Below are positions 25,830 through 38,532 of a stretch of 64,000 bases of DNA, piece after piece. Made by a program: the position numbers and the translations under genes. The notes beneath the pieces were generated by a model. That model was not told where the DNA came from. It made no database searches and was given only the letters and a program-made list of their open reading frames with translations. The stretch is from Phylloscopus collybita (taxonomy: Eukaryota; Chordata; Aves; Passeriformes; Phylloscopidae): NCBI GenBank assembly GCA_027886175.1, contig JAJNNQ010000004.1, forward strand, positions 15,019,501-15,083,500, given 5' to 3'. How positions within the stretch are numbered: the first letter of the stretch is position 1; each line of letters begins with the position of its first letter.

Positions 25830-27994
25830 TTAAGTCCTTTAGTCCTATTTCTATCTATGTACTTCAGTCATTAAGTAATGAATGAACAAAGAGTTGCAAA
25901 TGACTATTAGAACACTGGGAAAAACAAAGGAGAGTAACTGCTCACTTTCAAGCCAGTAAATACAAAATTGCTGGTATGATAATGTTACATATAGTCTGGA
26001 TAAATAAAAAAAACTTATAATGAGGAAAATTATAAACAAATGAAACCTTTTTAAATTTTAGTTTGACTTAGCTCCTCTTAAGCTTCTCTTCTCGATTCCT
26101 TTCAGCTTTGCATTTTATGTTTTAGCGTCCATTTTTTTTTTTTTAGATTGGAAAATTCCATTCCTGTATTGGTAAGATAATGTATTTCTTTGATATGAAA
26201 GGTAGTTTTCAAGTAAGGCTATGACATTAGAGGGAGCAGTTGAATAACTTTCTCCTGACTGATGAGAGCTCTTTTGGTTTTGCTTATCAGAGACAAATAG
26301 TTGATTTTCTTCCAGTTCCTTTATTACCACTTCTTAAACTATTATGAAGAAGGGAGGTCTCTGACTACTGAATTGGAATGTTGTTTAATTATGGTAAAAT
26401 AAAGAGAAATAATACTGTACCACTGTTAATGGCTTATTCTGCTTTGCTGAGGTAGAAGAAATTGATGGCAGTTTGAAGAATATTTATCCCTCCCATTGTT
26501 GGCACTTGACTCCCAAGTTACTTTGATCATTAACTGTTCCTAGGAGACATCATATTGCTGCTGCCATGAAAAATGGTGGTGGATGTAGCAGGACAACTAC
26601 TACTTCAACTCCATGATATTTTATTTATAGAAGATCAGTAGATAACGTTCAGAAAAAGCAAAGTTAATAAAAGTTTTAAGCAACAGTAATGTCTTCAAAA
26701 AAACTATTTTAACTGTACTTTGGTAGCAAGACAATGTGAGAGTGCAGACTGCTGCACATGGAGATTTGTGGAACGTTATCATATAACATATGCCAAGAAT
26801 GAGTTAATCAGGGCCTCACATGTTCACAAAATACTGTGCTGTTGAGATATGGCTCTTAAATCAAAAGGCAGACCAAACCTTACCCCCCTACCTCCGGGTT
26901 TCATTAATTAATCTGGTGGTTTAGGGACTGATGTTTGGATGCTCCTTTGTCTGGAGATTGTCATTCAGACATGATTGTCTGAATCCTGAGACATTCAGGA
27001 TGGGAATATTGTAAGAACTCATTTATTTTAGGGCTTTCATGATCCTACCTGACATCTAGTGTCTTACCTCTTACCTCCTGCTAGGTTCAGCTAATAACCG
27101 TCTTTTGTTCATCCTATGAGAAATAAAGAAACTGAAACTTCTGTTTTTGGTGTTGGCTTGCTGTCTTCACTAAGTGCAAGATAAAACTATACTTCTGCTT
27201 CCTTGATGGGAAAACAAAAATTGACATCCCACAAACTGAAGCTCAAATTGTACTAATTTATGTCTAGACAAAAGTTAATTGCCTGCTCTGCTAAATGAAG
27301 CTCTGTTGGAGGAGTAGATGGTTTGCTTCAGTTGTCATTACTTCTTTCTTCCTCCATTTTCTGAAGTCCTGCTTCAACACAGCTCTCTTTAATGCTCTTT
27401 GAGGAAGGAAGAGCCCCTGCTCCCCACCCAGCCATGGTGGTCATCTTCCTCATTTGTGGCACAAGGATATATACAGGTGCCTGGTCACTACAGCCTGAAT
27501 GGCAGGAGACAGTGTCTTTGTAGCAGCGTAGGTGTCATTGTCCAGGTTACTCTGAAATGAAGTGACAGCAGAATGTTTGCATTTTACACTCTCTGTTCTC
27601 ATGCAACCCGTGCTTCTTTTTTTCAGTCATCTGTTTATGGAAATCGAGCCCTGCCCTAGTTTTCTACTGATCCTGATACTATTACATTAATGCTAATGCT
27701 TTTTTTTTTTTTGCCAACTGTTTATTATTCTGTGATTTTTCTCTGAAGTTCTGTTACTGCTTTTTATAATGATAGCCTTGTTCAAATTTATGATGATGAT
27801 TGTAGGTTAGTTGAGACTATCAATCAAAACAATACAATTTGAAACATCAATATTGGTTTTTCTTTTTCTGAAGGTTCTTTGTCCTGTTACCTACTAAAAT
27901 TTTTTTTCTATCTGTAGTCAACAGAATTTGATAGAAAATGAAAACATTAATAAGCCTTGATTTTGTTCAAAAGTAACTTTTCTTTTTTTTACAG
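25830..27994. other. Intron between DTWD2 exons, unique
   Basis: AT-rich and repeat-poor. It contains two adjacent small inverted repeats at about 26963-27002. It ends in the T-tract plus ACAG acceptor at 27994. Confidence 0.6.
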
Positions 27995-28089
27995 GAAAGT
28001 CGGGTGTTAAGAACAGTACCTTTGCTAGCAGCTTGTCTCCCTCCAGATAAATGTAAAATTTTGGTTGGTCGACGTTTTAATGAAGACAG
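27995..28089 (+). CDS. DTWD2: DTWD2 internal exon, early DTW domain (LRTVPLL...GRRF)
   Basis: It encodes [20 protein letters not shown] followed by [11 protein letters not shown], and ends with the first two bases of an arginine codon. It follows the previous exon in phase 0 (HPAE|ESRVL), exactly where the vertebrate protein continues. [12 protein letters not shown] and GRRF are strongly conserved DTWD2 segments. The acceptor is a long T-tract plus ACAG; the donor is AG|GTGAGC. At 95 bp it is too short to stand out as an open frame, and it was recognised by peptide content. It lies in a normal AT-rich intron with no repeat within several hundred bases on either side. Confidence 0.94.
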
Positions 28090-30666
28090 GTGAGCAGGAT
28101 TGCCTGTGCATTTTCTAGTTCTCTTTAAATTATAGGCATATATCTTTCAGTGTCTTTTTTAATAGCCAACGGGGTTCTTAATTTTTGTTTCAAGTGTGCG
28201 CACTCAATTTTGATATAAGCTTCTGATTTCCAAAGGTGGTCAGAAACACTTGATACTCTTTCTTTCGGTTATATTCTCAGTTCTTTGGTCTTGGAGTGTT
28301 CAGATGGCTACTTTCAAATTCTTAACTGTTTCCAGTTCTGTTCTTTCCTAGTACTAGGTCTGTCTTGCTATTCTGTTTTGTTCTTTTTTGATTTACTTTA
28401 TCTGATTTACCATCTGGTGTCACTGAAGTAAAACTATTCGTTTTTACTGAAGTGTGGGAAATTAAGAAAGCAGCCTTGTGGTGAGAAATTCTTGAAATTT
28501 GAAAAAAATATATCACTTTCTTCTTCCTCTTAAAATTGATCATAAGAAAGCATAGCTTTCAGATTTTTTTTTCCCCTAATATTCTGATACCTTGGAAAAT
28601 ATTGCTTTCCCATATAGCATCTTTAATCTTCATTAGATGAAGCTAAATTTTGGAGACCATGTCTTGGTACAAATGCCAGTGAAGTTTTACCCCATACCTT
28701 TTCAGAAATTTTGAATACTTACAAAGGAAATTAGTTCTCACATTGAGTTGAATTCTGAGAGGAAACTCTTTGTAGATTTCAGTGTACAAAAATGTTGGAA
28801 GGTAATACACAGAAGATTACACATCTTTGTGTTGCCTATATTTTAACTAGAAAACATTTAAAATACATTGGTTTACTTTCAGTCTAATAATTATCTTAAA
28901 GGTTCTAAACTATGGGCAAATTTTACTCCCTCCACGTTAAACCTGAAAAGAAGCAACTTTTCAAACTGATACACATAAGGTATGTGTATCAGTCTGCACT
29001 TAGTAAATCTTTGAATTATTTTAGAATTGGTGATTACAGTATTAAAGCTGCTTCAAGTCTAAATTCAGAGGTGTTTCTCTAAACTAGAGAATCCTTAAAA
29101 TTTAAGTCAAAATCTCTTGTGGATCTCAGCCTCAAATTCTGTTAGACATTTTTGCTATAAACCACGCTGAAGGTGGTGATAGAAACAAACATTTTCAATG
29201 GGTTAATATGAATTTTGGTGATTTATCTTATCCAGGTGTGGGGTTAAGACTTGAAACTTTCAGCATCTGCAGTGTGCCTGCTTTGTACTGTGGATGTGAG
29301 ACTGTAGATATTGGGAGTGCTCAGTCATTGAGTTTATGCTCACCTTCTTGGGAAGAGGAAGGAAGAGTGATGGAGAAGAGTTTTTTTCCAGCTTTGCAAT
29401 GTGCCTTATCTGCATGTTTTTCTTCTTACCTATAAGAATGCATTTTGTCAATGTTTTAAGCAATATTCCTTCCTTGTAAAAAACAGACCTGTAGACACAT
29501 CTCAGTGTTTACTGTAAATGGGAAGAGCTGTGCTGGTCCCTGATCTTCTGTTAAGGCGAAAGTATCTGCTAATGAGACTTCTAAAACCCCACAAATTTCA
29601 GTGCTTCATCTTATATTTTATGACACATTAAACTAAACAGGATTTGTTTGTTTTCTGTATTTCTTAAAAGCCGTGCTGTCTGTAAGCAGTTTGGTTACTG
29701 TTCAGGCAACTTAAATCAACCTTTCTCCCTGTCGGGGCAAGACTTCTGTCTTTGTTACTTCGAAGAAATAAATTATTACAGAATGCTTGTGGATATATTT
29801 TAAAATTATCATTGTTTTCAAGCACATTAAAAAGCACACACCTTTGCTTTTTGTTAGTGTTTTCTGATACTATTTATGTCCTTTGCTGCTGCCACCAGAA
29901 GTGTGTGGTTTGGAAGGGTATAAACCAGTATAACTCAATATCTCTGCTGTCACTGACCTTGCATGTGGACAGTGCCTGGAGATGAAAGCATGATGTGGTG
30001 CACACGTTCTTTCTCTGTATACATGTAGAACCCTACCATGCAGCAGGCCTGGCCAAGGGATAACCTGGGTGGTTGCTAGTCCTCTTGTAAATAATCACAA
30101 TAGAATGGTAGTGGAAATATTTGTGTTACTGGGGGATCCAGCTCTTGGCAGCAGCTCTGAAAACTTAGAACAGTTCAAGGCAACCTTTGTGAGCATAAGT
30201 AATTGTCACTATGGATTTGAGTGAAAACTAGCCATATATAGCAGCTGAATCACAGCAGAAAATCCATCACAGCAGCTCCAGCAGTGGCATGCCAACCACC
30301 AAACTGACAGCTGTGAATCCATAGCTGTCAGAGGTCTGCTTTTAAGAGGAAGTGTACATACCATCTCAGCTGAGTAGCTCTCAGTGCCTGTTGCTTGAAG
30401 GGGAAGGCAAGTTTGCTGTCCAGCTGTATCTTTTATCTTGGCTATTTTTCCTGTGCTTTGTAATCAGCATCCAAAATGTGTGAGGAGAATAAAAGAATTT
30501 TATAAGGAGCTCCAGAATTGCGTCCTACAGAATAATTGGTGTGACCTGAATGAAGGTGTAACATTTAGATTTCCAATGGTTATGACAGTAAAAGTGGAAA
30601 TTAGGATTTTAACTTCTTTTAGTGTTTGGAAGAAAGAGTAAACATAAAGCACTGTTTGGTTGTGGG
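28090..30666. other. DTWD2 intron, unique, with one perfect hairpin
   Basis: No repeat family recognised. A 13-bp perfect inverted repeat occurs at 28965-28993, listed separately. Confidence 0.55.
28965..28993. repeat. Perfect 13-bp inverted repeat with 3-nt loop
   Basis: Arms 28965-28977 (ACTGATACACATA) and 28981-28993 (TATGTGTATCAGT) are exact reverse complements separated by AGG. It lies inside a DTWD2 intron, away from repeats. There is no GC-rich stem plus T-run of a terminator type and no pri-miRNA-length stem. Confidence 0.95.
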
Positions 30667-30707
30667 GTTTGTTTGTTTGTTTGTTTGTTTTTGGTTTTGT
30701 TTTGTTT
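30667..30707. repeat. (TTTG)n microsatellite
   Basis: About six GTTT units followed by impure T/G sequence. Confidence 0.9.
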
Positions 30708-32178
30708 AGAATTTCCTCTACTCAGTTTTTTCCTTGGGTACATTTTTTTCATGTGGTTGAAAACTGACAGAGAAATTGTGTAGATTACATTTACCTTATT
30801 CTTGTTATATAGGTTTGCCTATATTGCAGAGAAGCTAAAGACTAAAGAACCAACTTTGGAAAGTCTTTCCAGAACTTGGTATCTTCAACATATAATTGAC
30901 ACTATAAGGGTAGAGATGAGAAGGGATTAATCCAGTTTTTTAAGAGCTAAGATGTGATTTTTCCTAGTCTTCTCTATTCTTCCTGTTATCTGGCATTTTA
31001 ATTCTACTGGAACTATGAGGTGTTTGCATGGTCACTTGGCTTATCAGATAGCATTTCTCAAATAATAGACCAGTTTCCTTGGTTATCTGGATTTTTTTAT
31101 CCCAAATACTCAAAGACTTTGACTCTTTATTTGGTATTGATTACATTAGTGTCAGATACTGAAATTCCTTTGATAAATTAAAATGGTTAAGCTAGAAGTG
31201 AACAGTTTGGCATGAATACTTAGAGCATGGTGGTATTGTAAAAATAACACTTTTTGTGAGTTGTTAATATTTGCTGTTTTCCTTCAATGAAAATTGAATG
31301 TTATTGTTAGTACTTGTGATATGGTGAGCAAAGGCAGTTGAAATATTCCAAAGTGTGGGGAAAACAGAGGGGTAGCTAGGGTATCTGTTGTCTCAGTTCA
31401 ATTAAATGATTACCTATTCCTGAATAGGAAGTTAAGGTATAATTTATATTGCTGGATATATACTGTGCAGGATGGTTTTCTGAAATGGCAATTCCAAAAG
31501 CATTTACATTTGAAGGATGCCTATTAAAATGCTCTCTATAAAGATACAGAACATCAGAAAAGTGGACTGTAGCAGAGTGGGCAAAAAAAAGTGCTAATGT
31601 CTTTTCCCTGCATTGTTCATAGACTTGTGTCTAACAACTGCAGTATATTTGAGTAGTGTATTTGCTATTCACTATGGAAATGTTAGGGCAAAACCAGCTG
31701 TAGTCTCTTATGCGTGAAGAAAATACAATTTATTGGATTCATGCTCTTTTTAGGCTACTAATAACATTTTGTAGGCAGTTGTTTTTGTATAATAATACTA
31801 ATTCGCTCAGTGGTATATTGAACAGAGATAGCAACTGTATTTGATGTCTAACTTGTCAAACATTTGAATTATTTTGGTACCAGAGTTTTACAAACAACCT
31901 TGTCACTACAGTTTTTAAGTTTCATTTTATATTTTGTGACTAGTTGGATGGGGTGATTTTGCCTTTATTTTACTTTTCTGAAAAGATAATCTAATCTTCA
32001 AGCCTTCCCTCCTTGCAAATATTCACATTTTGGTGATTCTGGATGCTATGATTAAATTATACGTTTTAATGAAGGAACACTTACAAGACAACAGATGCAA
32101 ATATTCCTACTCGATCCACCAGTTATTTAGGATAATGTTGAGACAATTACAAATTTATCTGCATTGTTCTCTGAAATC
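30708..32178. other. DTWD2 intron, unique AT-rich
   Basis: Nothing recognised in this stretch. Confidence 0.5.
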
Positions 32179-32179
32179 A

Positions 32180-32942
32180 AATCACAGAAAGTGCTCGATT
32201 CTGCACCTGCATGCAGCAAGTTTGGCTGTGTGTATAGACTGGGAAATGAAATGCTGGAGAGCAGCACCATGGAAAGGGACATGGGACTCCTGGTTGATGG
32301 TAAATTGAACACGAGCCAGCAGTTCCCTGGCAGCCAGGAGGGCCAATCCTGTCTTGGTGGCATCAGGCCCAGCATGGCCAGCCAGGCAAGGGATTGTTCT
32401 GCTCTGCTCTGCACTGGGGCAGCCTCACTTTGAATGTTGTGTGCAGGTTTGGACATGACAATATAAATGACATTGAGCTGTTAGAGAGTGTCCAAAGGAG
32501 AGCAATGAAGGTGATGAATGGCTTTGAGGGGAATCCATATGAGGAGCAGCTGAGGTCACTTCATCTGTTCAGCCTGGAGAAAAGGAGACAAGGGAGTCAC
32601 TGCAGTTACAACTTCTTTTGAGGGAAAGAGAAGGGGCAGACCCTGACTGATCTCTTCTTTCTTGTGACCAGCAACAGGACCCAGGGGCATGCCAGGGGAT
32701 GTTTAGGTTAGATACCAGGATAAGGTTCTTTACCCTGAGGGTGGTTGGGCAACTGGAACAGGCTCCCAAAGGAAGTGGTCACAGCACCAAGCCTGAGTTC
32801 AGTAAGCATTTGGTCAATACTCTCAAGCGCATGGTGTGACTCTTGGGGTATCCTGTACAGGAATAGGAATTGAGTCAATGATCCTTGTGGGTCCCTTGCA
32901 ATTCAGCATATTCTATGATTTTTATGGTTCTATGATTCTATG
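32180..32942 (+). mobile_element. CR1 LINE 3' half
   Basis: Follows the CR1 order: GGAGAGCAGCACCATGGAAA, GGACATGGGACTCCTGGTTG, GAGCCAGCAG, TGTGTGCAGGTTTGG, GAGAGTGTCCAAAGGAGAGC, TTCAGCCTGGAGAAAAGGAG, GGAACAGGCTCCC and GGGTCCCTTGCAATTCAGC. It ends with a tandem TTCTATGA tail at 32942. Frames are broken by stops. This is the best-preserved avian CR1 3' end in the window. Confidence 0.93.
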
Positions 32943-33703
32943 AAATCTCAGTATATTAGCTAGCCCTCCTGCAGTTCAGTAGTTTAGATCAGAAATTAAA
33001 TGTACCACTTGGGAAAATTTTCAGCTTCACTTCCAAAGTAATAAAATGCAACTTATTTCTTGATTTTGATTTTATAAAGCTGTTTAAGGTAATTATATAC
33101 TATAGATATGGCACTTTCTAGTGCTTCTTCACGAAGAATTGCTACTATGACAAATATCAGCTAATTGAGTTTTGCCACTTAGCAAATAATGTAAAACTGT
33201 TAACAGGTTATGATTCTTTATTCAGGTAACTTTCTTTGTGAGTTTTTTTGTGTGCTTTGCTGTCATTATGCTATCAAACTGAATTCACACATTTTTGCGC
33301 CTTACCTCAGTCAAGAATGACTAGATGCAGGCAGAGATCATCAGACTGTCATAGCTTTTGTTTGTTCTGTGTGTGAAAGTAATTAGTGCTGATTAACTGA
33401 ACATGTGTTAATTTCCATCTGGAACAGTACTTAACCATATCAAATTTCAGATTTCTCAATATAATTTAGATAATATTATTTCTGGCTATTTTTTCTTTGA
33501 ATACTATAGACTTCAGCTTTGAAGTCAGTCCACAGCAGTTCCTTTCTGCCACTCCTTCCTCCTCACCTTCCCTATCCCTCAGTGTGCGTGCTCTCCACAG
33601 GGTGCAGTGCCTTTCTGGGCATATTCACAGGGAACGCATAACTCTGGCAGTTTGCTCTCTGCCAAAACCTTGACATGAACCCACAACACAGCATATGTCA
33701 CAT
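32943..33703. other. DTWD2 intron between CR1 copies
   Basis: AT-rich to about 33530. The last 170 bp (CT- and C-richer) may be the edge of the next CR1, but I could not place it in the consensus order. Confidence 0.45.
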
Positions 33704-34042
33704 ATGGAAAGACCTTCTCACTCTCTACAACTACCTGAAAAGAGGTTATAGAGAGGTGGGTGTTGGTTTCTTCTCTTATCAAGCGACAAAACAAGAAGAA
33801 ATGGATCTCAAGATGTGCTTCAATGAGAGGTTTAGATTGGAAAATTCCTTCGCCAAAAAGACTATCAGGCAGTGGAACAGGCTACCCAGGAAAGTGGTTG
33901 AGTCACCATCCCAGGAGGTATTTAAAAGACCTGTAGATAATGAGTTTGGTGATATGGTTTAGTGGTGGACTTGGCAGTGTTAGGTGTCCAGTTGGACTTG
34001 ATTGTCTTTGAAGTCCTTTCTTATGTAAACAATTCTATGATG
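33704..34042 (+). mobile_element. CR1 LINE 3' end
   Basis: GAAAGACCTTCTCACTCTCT, CTACCTGAAAAGAGGTTATA, AGGCAGTGGAACAGGCTACC and GTCCAGTTGGACTTGATTGT occur in CR1 order, ending in CAATTCTATGATGATC. A WNRLPRKVVESPSQEVFK-like peptide is visible at about 33880-33930, as in many CR1 subfamilies. Confidence 0.9.
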
Positions 34043-35335
34043 ATCCTCTGTTCTTAAAGATTACACTTTACATGAAAAAAAAAAAAGTAGATACATGATA
34101 AAAAAGTAGATAAAGCAGAGGCATTCTTGCTGGATATCTCTTATGCTTCAGTCCTGATACTAAGGGCCTCTTTCTGAAAGTGGAAATGACAGAGGGTAGT
34201 GACCTTTATTTTTTATCCATTTTATTACCTGATGGGTATTACCTACCTTAGAGGAATTATGGCAGTCCTCAGTCTTCCAAGCACAGGAGTACTGAGAGAG
34301 GCAAAGGCACCTACCTGTAACTAAGGTGAAATAGTAAAATTGGTAAGAAAAACTGAGAAGTCCTCATTTAAATAAAAAACAGATGCTTTTTTTGTAGGAA
34401 GAACCTGATGGTTCTCTACGGATAATGCATTAGCTTCTGATCTTTATTATTAGTGTTGTTTGCTACTAAATGACAGTGTTGTATTTTTAATATTTGAATG
34501 TTTGCCTTTCACACTGGATATATGTTGAATTAAAACCACTTAAAGCATTTGAGAGCAACTGAGTACATGTGTAATGGAGATGTTTATGGTCCAAAAATGG
34601 GATTATGTTTAAATTGCACATTTCAAGAGCATGCATCCCAGAAATAATGAAATGCTACTTAAGTACAATCATGAGAATGTGTAAATCTTCTGTGACAAAG
34701 TGCTTGGATATTCAGACATGAATGAAACATCTGAATAGTTCTGCTTAGCAGAGATTGTTGTCATGCTAAATGGATTGTAAAGACCTGCAATATCTGCTGC
34801 GTACCAAAATTAAAGCTGGTTTACAAGAGAAGCAAGTATTGCAAGTATTGCTCTTATGAAACTCAAGACCATAGTTGTATTTAACAGCCTAACTTTTACA
34901 TTGTGTCATCTCTTTGAGTTTTATGTTATCTGCTGGCCATGTCAAGCAGATAAAAAAAATTGTATTGATGTATTTATAGAAAGAGGAAATTGTTATCTTC
35001 AGACCGATCTTACTTTTCATTATTGCAATAAGAATCTTACCTGGATTGAAGTAAATTACTACAACTGTAAATGATAAAAATTGCTTTCTCGTGGGAATAC
35101 CAACATTTTCTGAAGTCTGCAAGTATTGCAAAATGCCAGTGAAATTATTGGAAATGCCATAGTGTCTGTATAAAAGATTTTCCTTCATCATAGTCTTTGT
35201 TATAGAGGATATTCCTTCAATTACTTGAAATATTTCTGTTTTGAGCAAAAGAGCAACTAAAGGCTATTATTGGCTGTTGTAATTCATTCTAGCCGAGATG
35301 GCTAAACCTGTTGAGCCAAATCTTAAGTGTCTGGT
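34043..35335. other. DTWD2 intron, unique AT-rich
   Basis: No repeat or exon recognised. The 119-codon minus frame at 34889-35248 is AT-rich with no recognisable motif. Confidence 0.5.
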
Positions 35336-35339
35336 GTTG

Positions 35340-35795
35340 GGGAAGTCATGGAAGTAACGCTTGGTGGGAATTAATGGGATGGAAGGACTAGGAGGAGGAA
35401 AGACTAGGAGAGTTGAGATTGTTCATCCTGGAAAAGAGATGAGTTAATTGTGGCCTTCTAGTACAGCACGGGAGCCTACCAGATGGATGGAGAGAGACTA
35501 TTTACAAGAGCATTTAGTGATGGAACAAGGGGGAATGGATTCAAACTGAAAGAAAGTAGGTTGAGATTAAATATTAAGAAGAAGTTCTTTACTTTGAAGG
35601 TGGTGAGGCACTGGGACAAATTGCCCAGAGAAGCTGTGGATGCCCTGGATATGTTCAAGGCCAGGTTGAATAGGGCTCTGAGCAACCTGGTCTAGTGAGA
35701 GGTGTTCCAGCTTGTGGCAAGGAGCTTGGAATGGAGTGATGTTTAAGGTGCTTCCCAACCGAAGTCATTCTATGATTTAGTGATGATTCTATGAT
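35340..35795 (+). mobile_element. CR1 LINE 3' end
   Basis: GTTCATCCTGGAAAAGAGAT, GGATTCAAACTGAAAGAAAG, GAAGTTCTTTACTTTGAAGG, GTGGTGAGGCACTGGGACAA and TGGATATGTTCAAGGCCAGG occur in order, then CATTCTATGATTTAGTG and a second ATTCTATGA. This is a typical CR1 3' untranslated region and tail. Confidence 0.92.
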
Positions 35796-37190
35796 CCTTG
35801 GATGAGTATGCATTGGAAAAATATGTAATTGTTTTACTGAATTATATTTTGAAAACTAAAACGTCAGTTGTAGTGTTCGTAATACAAACTTAAAGTGCTT
35901 CATAATCAGTATGGGTCTGGATTAGTTTTAAGAATGCATTTTTTTTAATCCTCTAAGAGTATTAATGATTTAAAGTCTCTCAGGATAGTTTGCTCTTTGA
36001 AGACATGGGTTCTCAAGGCAAACATGAAAATAATGAGCAGTTTTCTAGGTTTAAGCCTTGAGTACTAGATACCATGTAATGAGATGGCCCCTTGTGTTTG
36101 ATTTTATATAGCAAGATTCTTGGTTAAACTAAACTGATGACAAATTACTATAGTGTAAGTAAGGCTTAAAAAGTAGTGGGCAGAAAAGTTTCCAGGTGCT
36201 TCTGTTTGCCGCAGGCTTATCTTACAGATTTCCAGTTTCTATTTACAATTCTTTTCCCATTCGTTTTGGAAAGACAGATCATTATGTTTTGGCTTTGTTT
36301 GTTTCTATGTTTGTTCTTTGTAGCAAATGATGTTGACAGTAATGAAACACATAACGTTGAATCAGTCTGATCTGTTTGCTGGTGGGAGGAGGCTGGCAGT
36401 GAGGGCGGTCAGGTGGTGGAATACTATTTCCAGGCTTATTGGTACACTGAATTCCATTACACTTTCATTTCACATACATCCTGTATGGTCCCATTTGAGT
36501 CTTAATCTCAGGATCTCAATGTCTTGCATTTCAATCCTGCCCGAATTTAACATTTTTGAAGTTGTGTTTTCACATGCATCCTCAGAGAGTGATAATGGAG
36601 TGCAGGTTTAAGTACACCTCATATATATCAACTCAAAATCCATTGTGAACCATTTCTTTCTTCCCTAGTCCTCCCCACTCCTACTGTTGCTTCCCCCTAC
36701 AAATACATATTCTCCTTGCTTCATTTTTGGAGAGATGATGCAGGTGCCCCGTTCCTGGAATTTAAAAGCTACAGGTGACAGTGATAGGAACAGGAATTCC
36801 TCAGTGTGAATTTACATATTTACAGGCATGCCAGTGTCTGTGTCCATGATCTTGCACCTAGTGGATCTTGATAGTGATAGCTCATGAAGAGCCCACTTTA
36901 TGGGCTGGCTATTGTTAATCCCATTCTGATACACCTAAGATGTACTGGCTTCTCTTTCCACTTCATGTGGTATTTCAGCTACATGTAGCTCTTCTCATCC
37001 TACCAAATCAGTTACTCCATATAAACCACTTAGCTACCATGCAGAATTTACTTCTTATTCAATGTTGCATACTTTGCATAGTCAACCCTTGCGTTATATT
37101 TCTTCACGCTTTCTGATTGAGGCAATTGTAAAGACTATATGACGGTACTACTGGAATGAGTTCCAGAAAAGTAATGCAGTCTTTGTTATG
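35796..37190. other. DTWD2 intron, unique
   Basis: Nothing clearly recognised. The 36600-37100 part is more CT-rich and could be an old unrecognised repeat. Confidence 0.45.
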
Positions 37191-37194
37191 AGAT

Positions 37195-37633
37195 TGGCCT
37201 TTTCTTGGGTTTTCCCTTACCAGTCTGCTTGACTACTCCACTCTGGTGAGACCCCATCTGGAGTACTGTGTCCAGCTCTGGAGCCCTTAACACAGAAAAG
37301 ATACGGACCATAGACATGTTGGAAGGAGTCCAGAGGAAGGCCATGAAGATGATCAGAGGGCTGGACACATCTCTTACGGGAAAGGCTGAGAGTTGGAATT
37401 GTTTAGTCTGGAGAAGAGAAGGCTCCAAGGGAGAGCTTATTGAAGCCTTCTGCTGCCCTAAAGGGGGTTTCAAGAAAGTGGAGAGAGAATTGTGCAAAGT
37501 CTAGGACAATGGTTTTAAACTGAAAGAGAGTAGTAGATTTAGATTAGATACTAGGAATAAATTCTTTACCCTGATGGGTGTGAGACATGGAAACAGGTTG
37601 ACTACAGAAGCTGTGACTGCCCATCTCTAGTTT
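37195..37633 (+). mobile_element. CR1 LINE internal/3' fragment
   Basis: CCACTCTGGTGAGACCCCAT, GGAGTACTGTGTCCAGCTCT, GGAGTCCAGAGGAAGGCCAT and AATAAATTCTTTACCCTGAT follow CR1 order. The copy stops before the ATTCTATGA tail, so it lacks its extreme 3' end. Confidence 0.9.
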
Positions 37634-38342
37634 AGGATTGGTTTTTGAGACTTGAAAGACTATTTAAATGACAATGTCTTTCACAGATTTTTATGGAGTA
37701 AGGCAGTGGTATCCTGCAAAATCTTCAGGAGTTTTCCATGTACATTAACTGTAGCCTTAATAGACAGTAGTTACTCCTGTGGTACCATTGACAAATGTGG
37801 AAGCCAACAGGAAGGAAGAAGAAAGTGTGAAAGTATGGGAACTATAACTGTAGCAGTATCTAAGTCGTAATTTTTAAAAAAATGGAAATGATAACATTTG
37901 CAGAAGTGTCCTTTGGGTGTGGACTGTGAATTGCTAATATTCTCTCTATATATAAATTTTAAAATGGGATAATTGCAGTAATTTTATGACAAGTGTTTGA
38001 AGGAATTTTTCTAGAATACGTATATTTAATTTTCGTAAATGAGTCAAGATATCTTTGGCTCCAATAGACATTAGAGTAGTGATTAAGCATTGGAAAAAGT
38101 ATGATATATTGTTTTATTCAGTTTTCATCATTTAGTTTTATGGTTGTTTTTTGACTGTCCCTACTTAGAAGCTGCAGAAGAACCAACAGCTTCTGAGGTG
38201 TTGGAAGGAGCAAGTGATAGATGAGAAAGGGACATTTTAAGTAAAATTTGGTGGAAATGAGTGGGAGCTACTATCTGAAAGTATGTGTATGCCATGAAAG
38301 CTTTCAATAATTAATTTAATTTTGTGTTTCTGTGCATTGAAG
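37634..38342. other. DTWD2 intron up to the DGTW exon
   Basis: Unique AT-rich. The final 60 bases form a T-rich, purine-interrupted tract ending in GAAG. Confidence 0.6.
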
Positions 38343-38532
38343 GTATCCTGAATTAGCAACTGTGTGCAGAAATCCTAATACTCTAATTTTGTATCCTGGA
38401 GCTGAGGCAACCAATTTGGAAGAAGTCGCAGTGATGTCTTCTAGTCCATCTGTTATGATCATCATTGATGGAACATGGAGTCAGGCTAAAGATATATTTT
38501 ACAAAAATTCTCTCTTCCGCCTTCCCAAGCAG
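38343..38532 (+). CDS. DTWD2: DTWD2 internal exon carrying the DGTW motif
   Basis: One base completes the split arginine codon. The exon then encodes 63 residues, [20 protein letters not shown] at the start and SLFRLPKQ at the end. The centre holds [17 protein letters not shown], the family's defining D-x-T-W motif, with the aspartate, the tryptophan and the following SQA intact; this motif is central to the SAM and tRNA active site. [12 protein letters not shown] is a second conserved block. The donor AAGCAG|GTGAGT is strong. The acceptor ends in GAAG rather than CAG or TAG, after a T-rich but purine-interrupted tract, so it looks comparatively weak. Reading frame and homology both require it. 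Nothing suggests a pseudogene: no stops and no frameshift. Confidence 0.95.
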
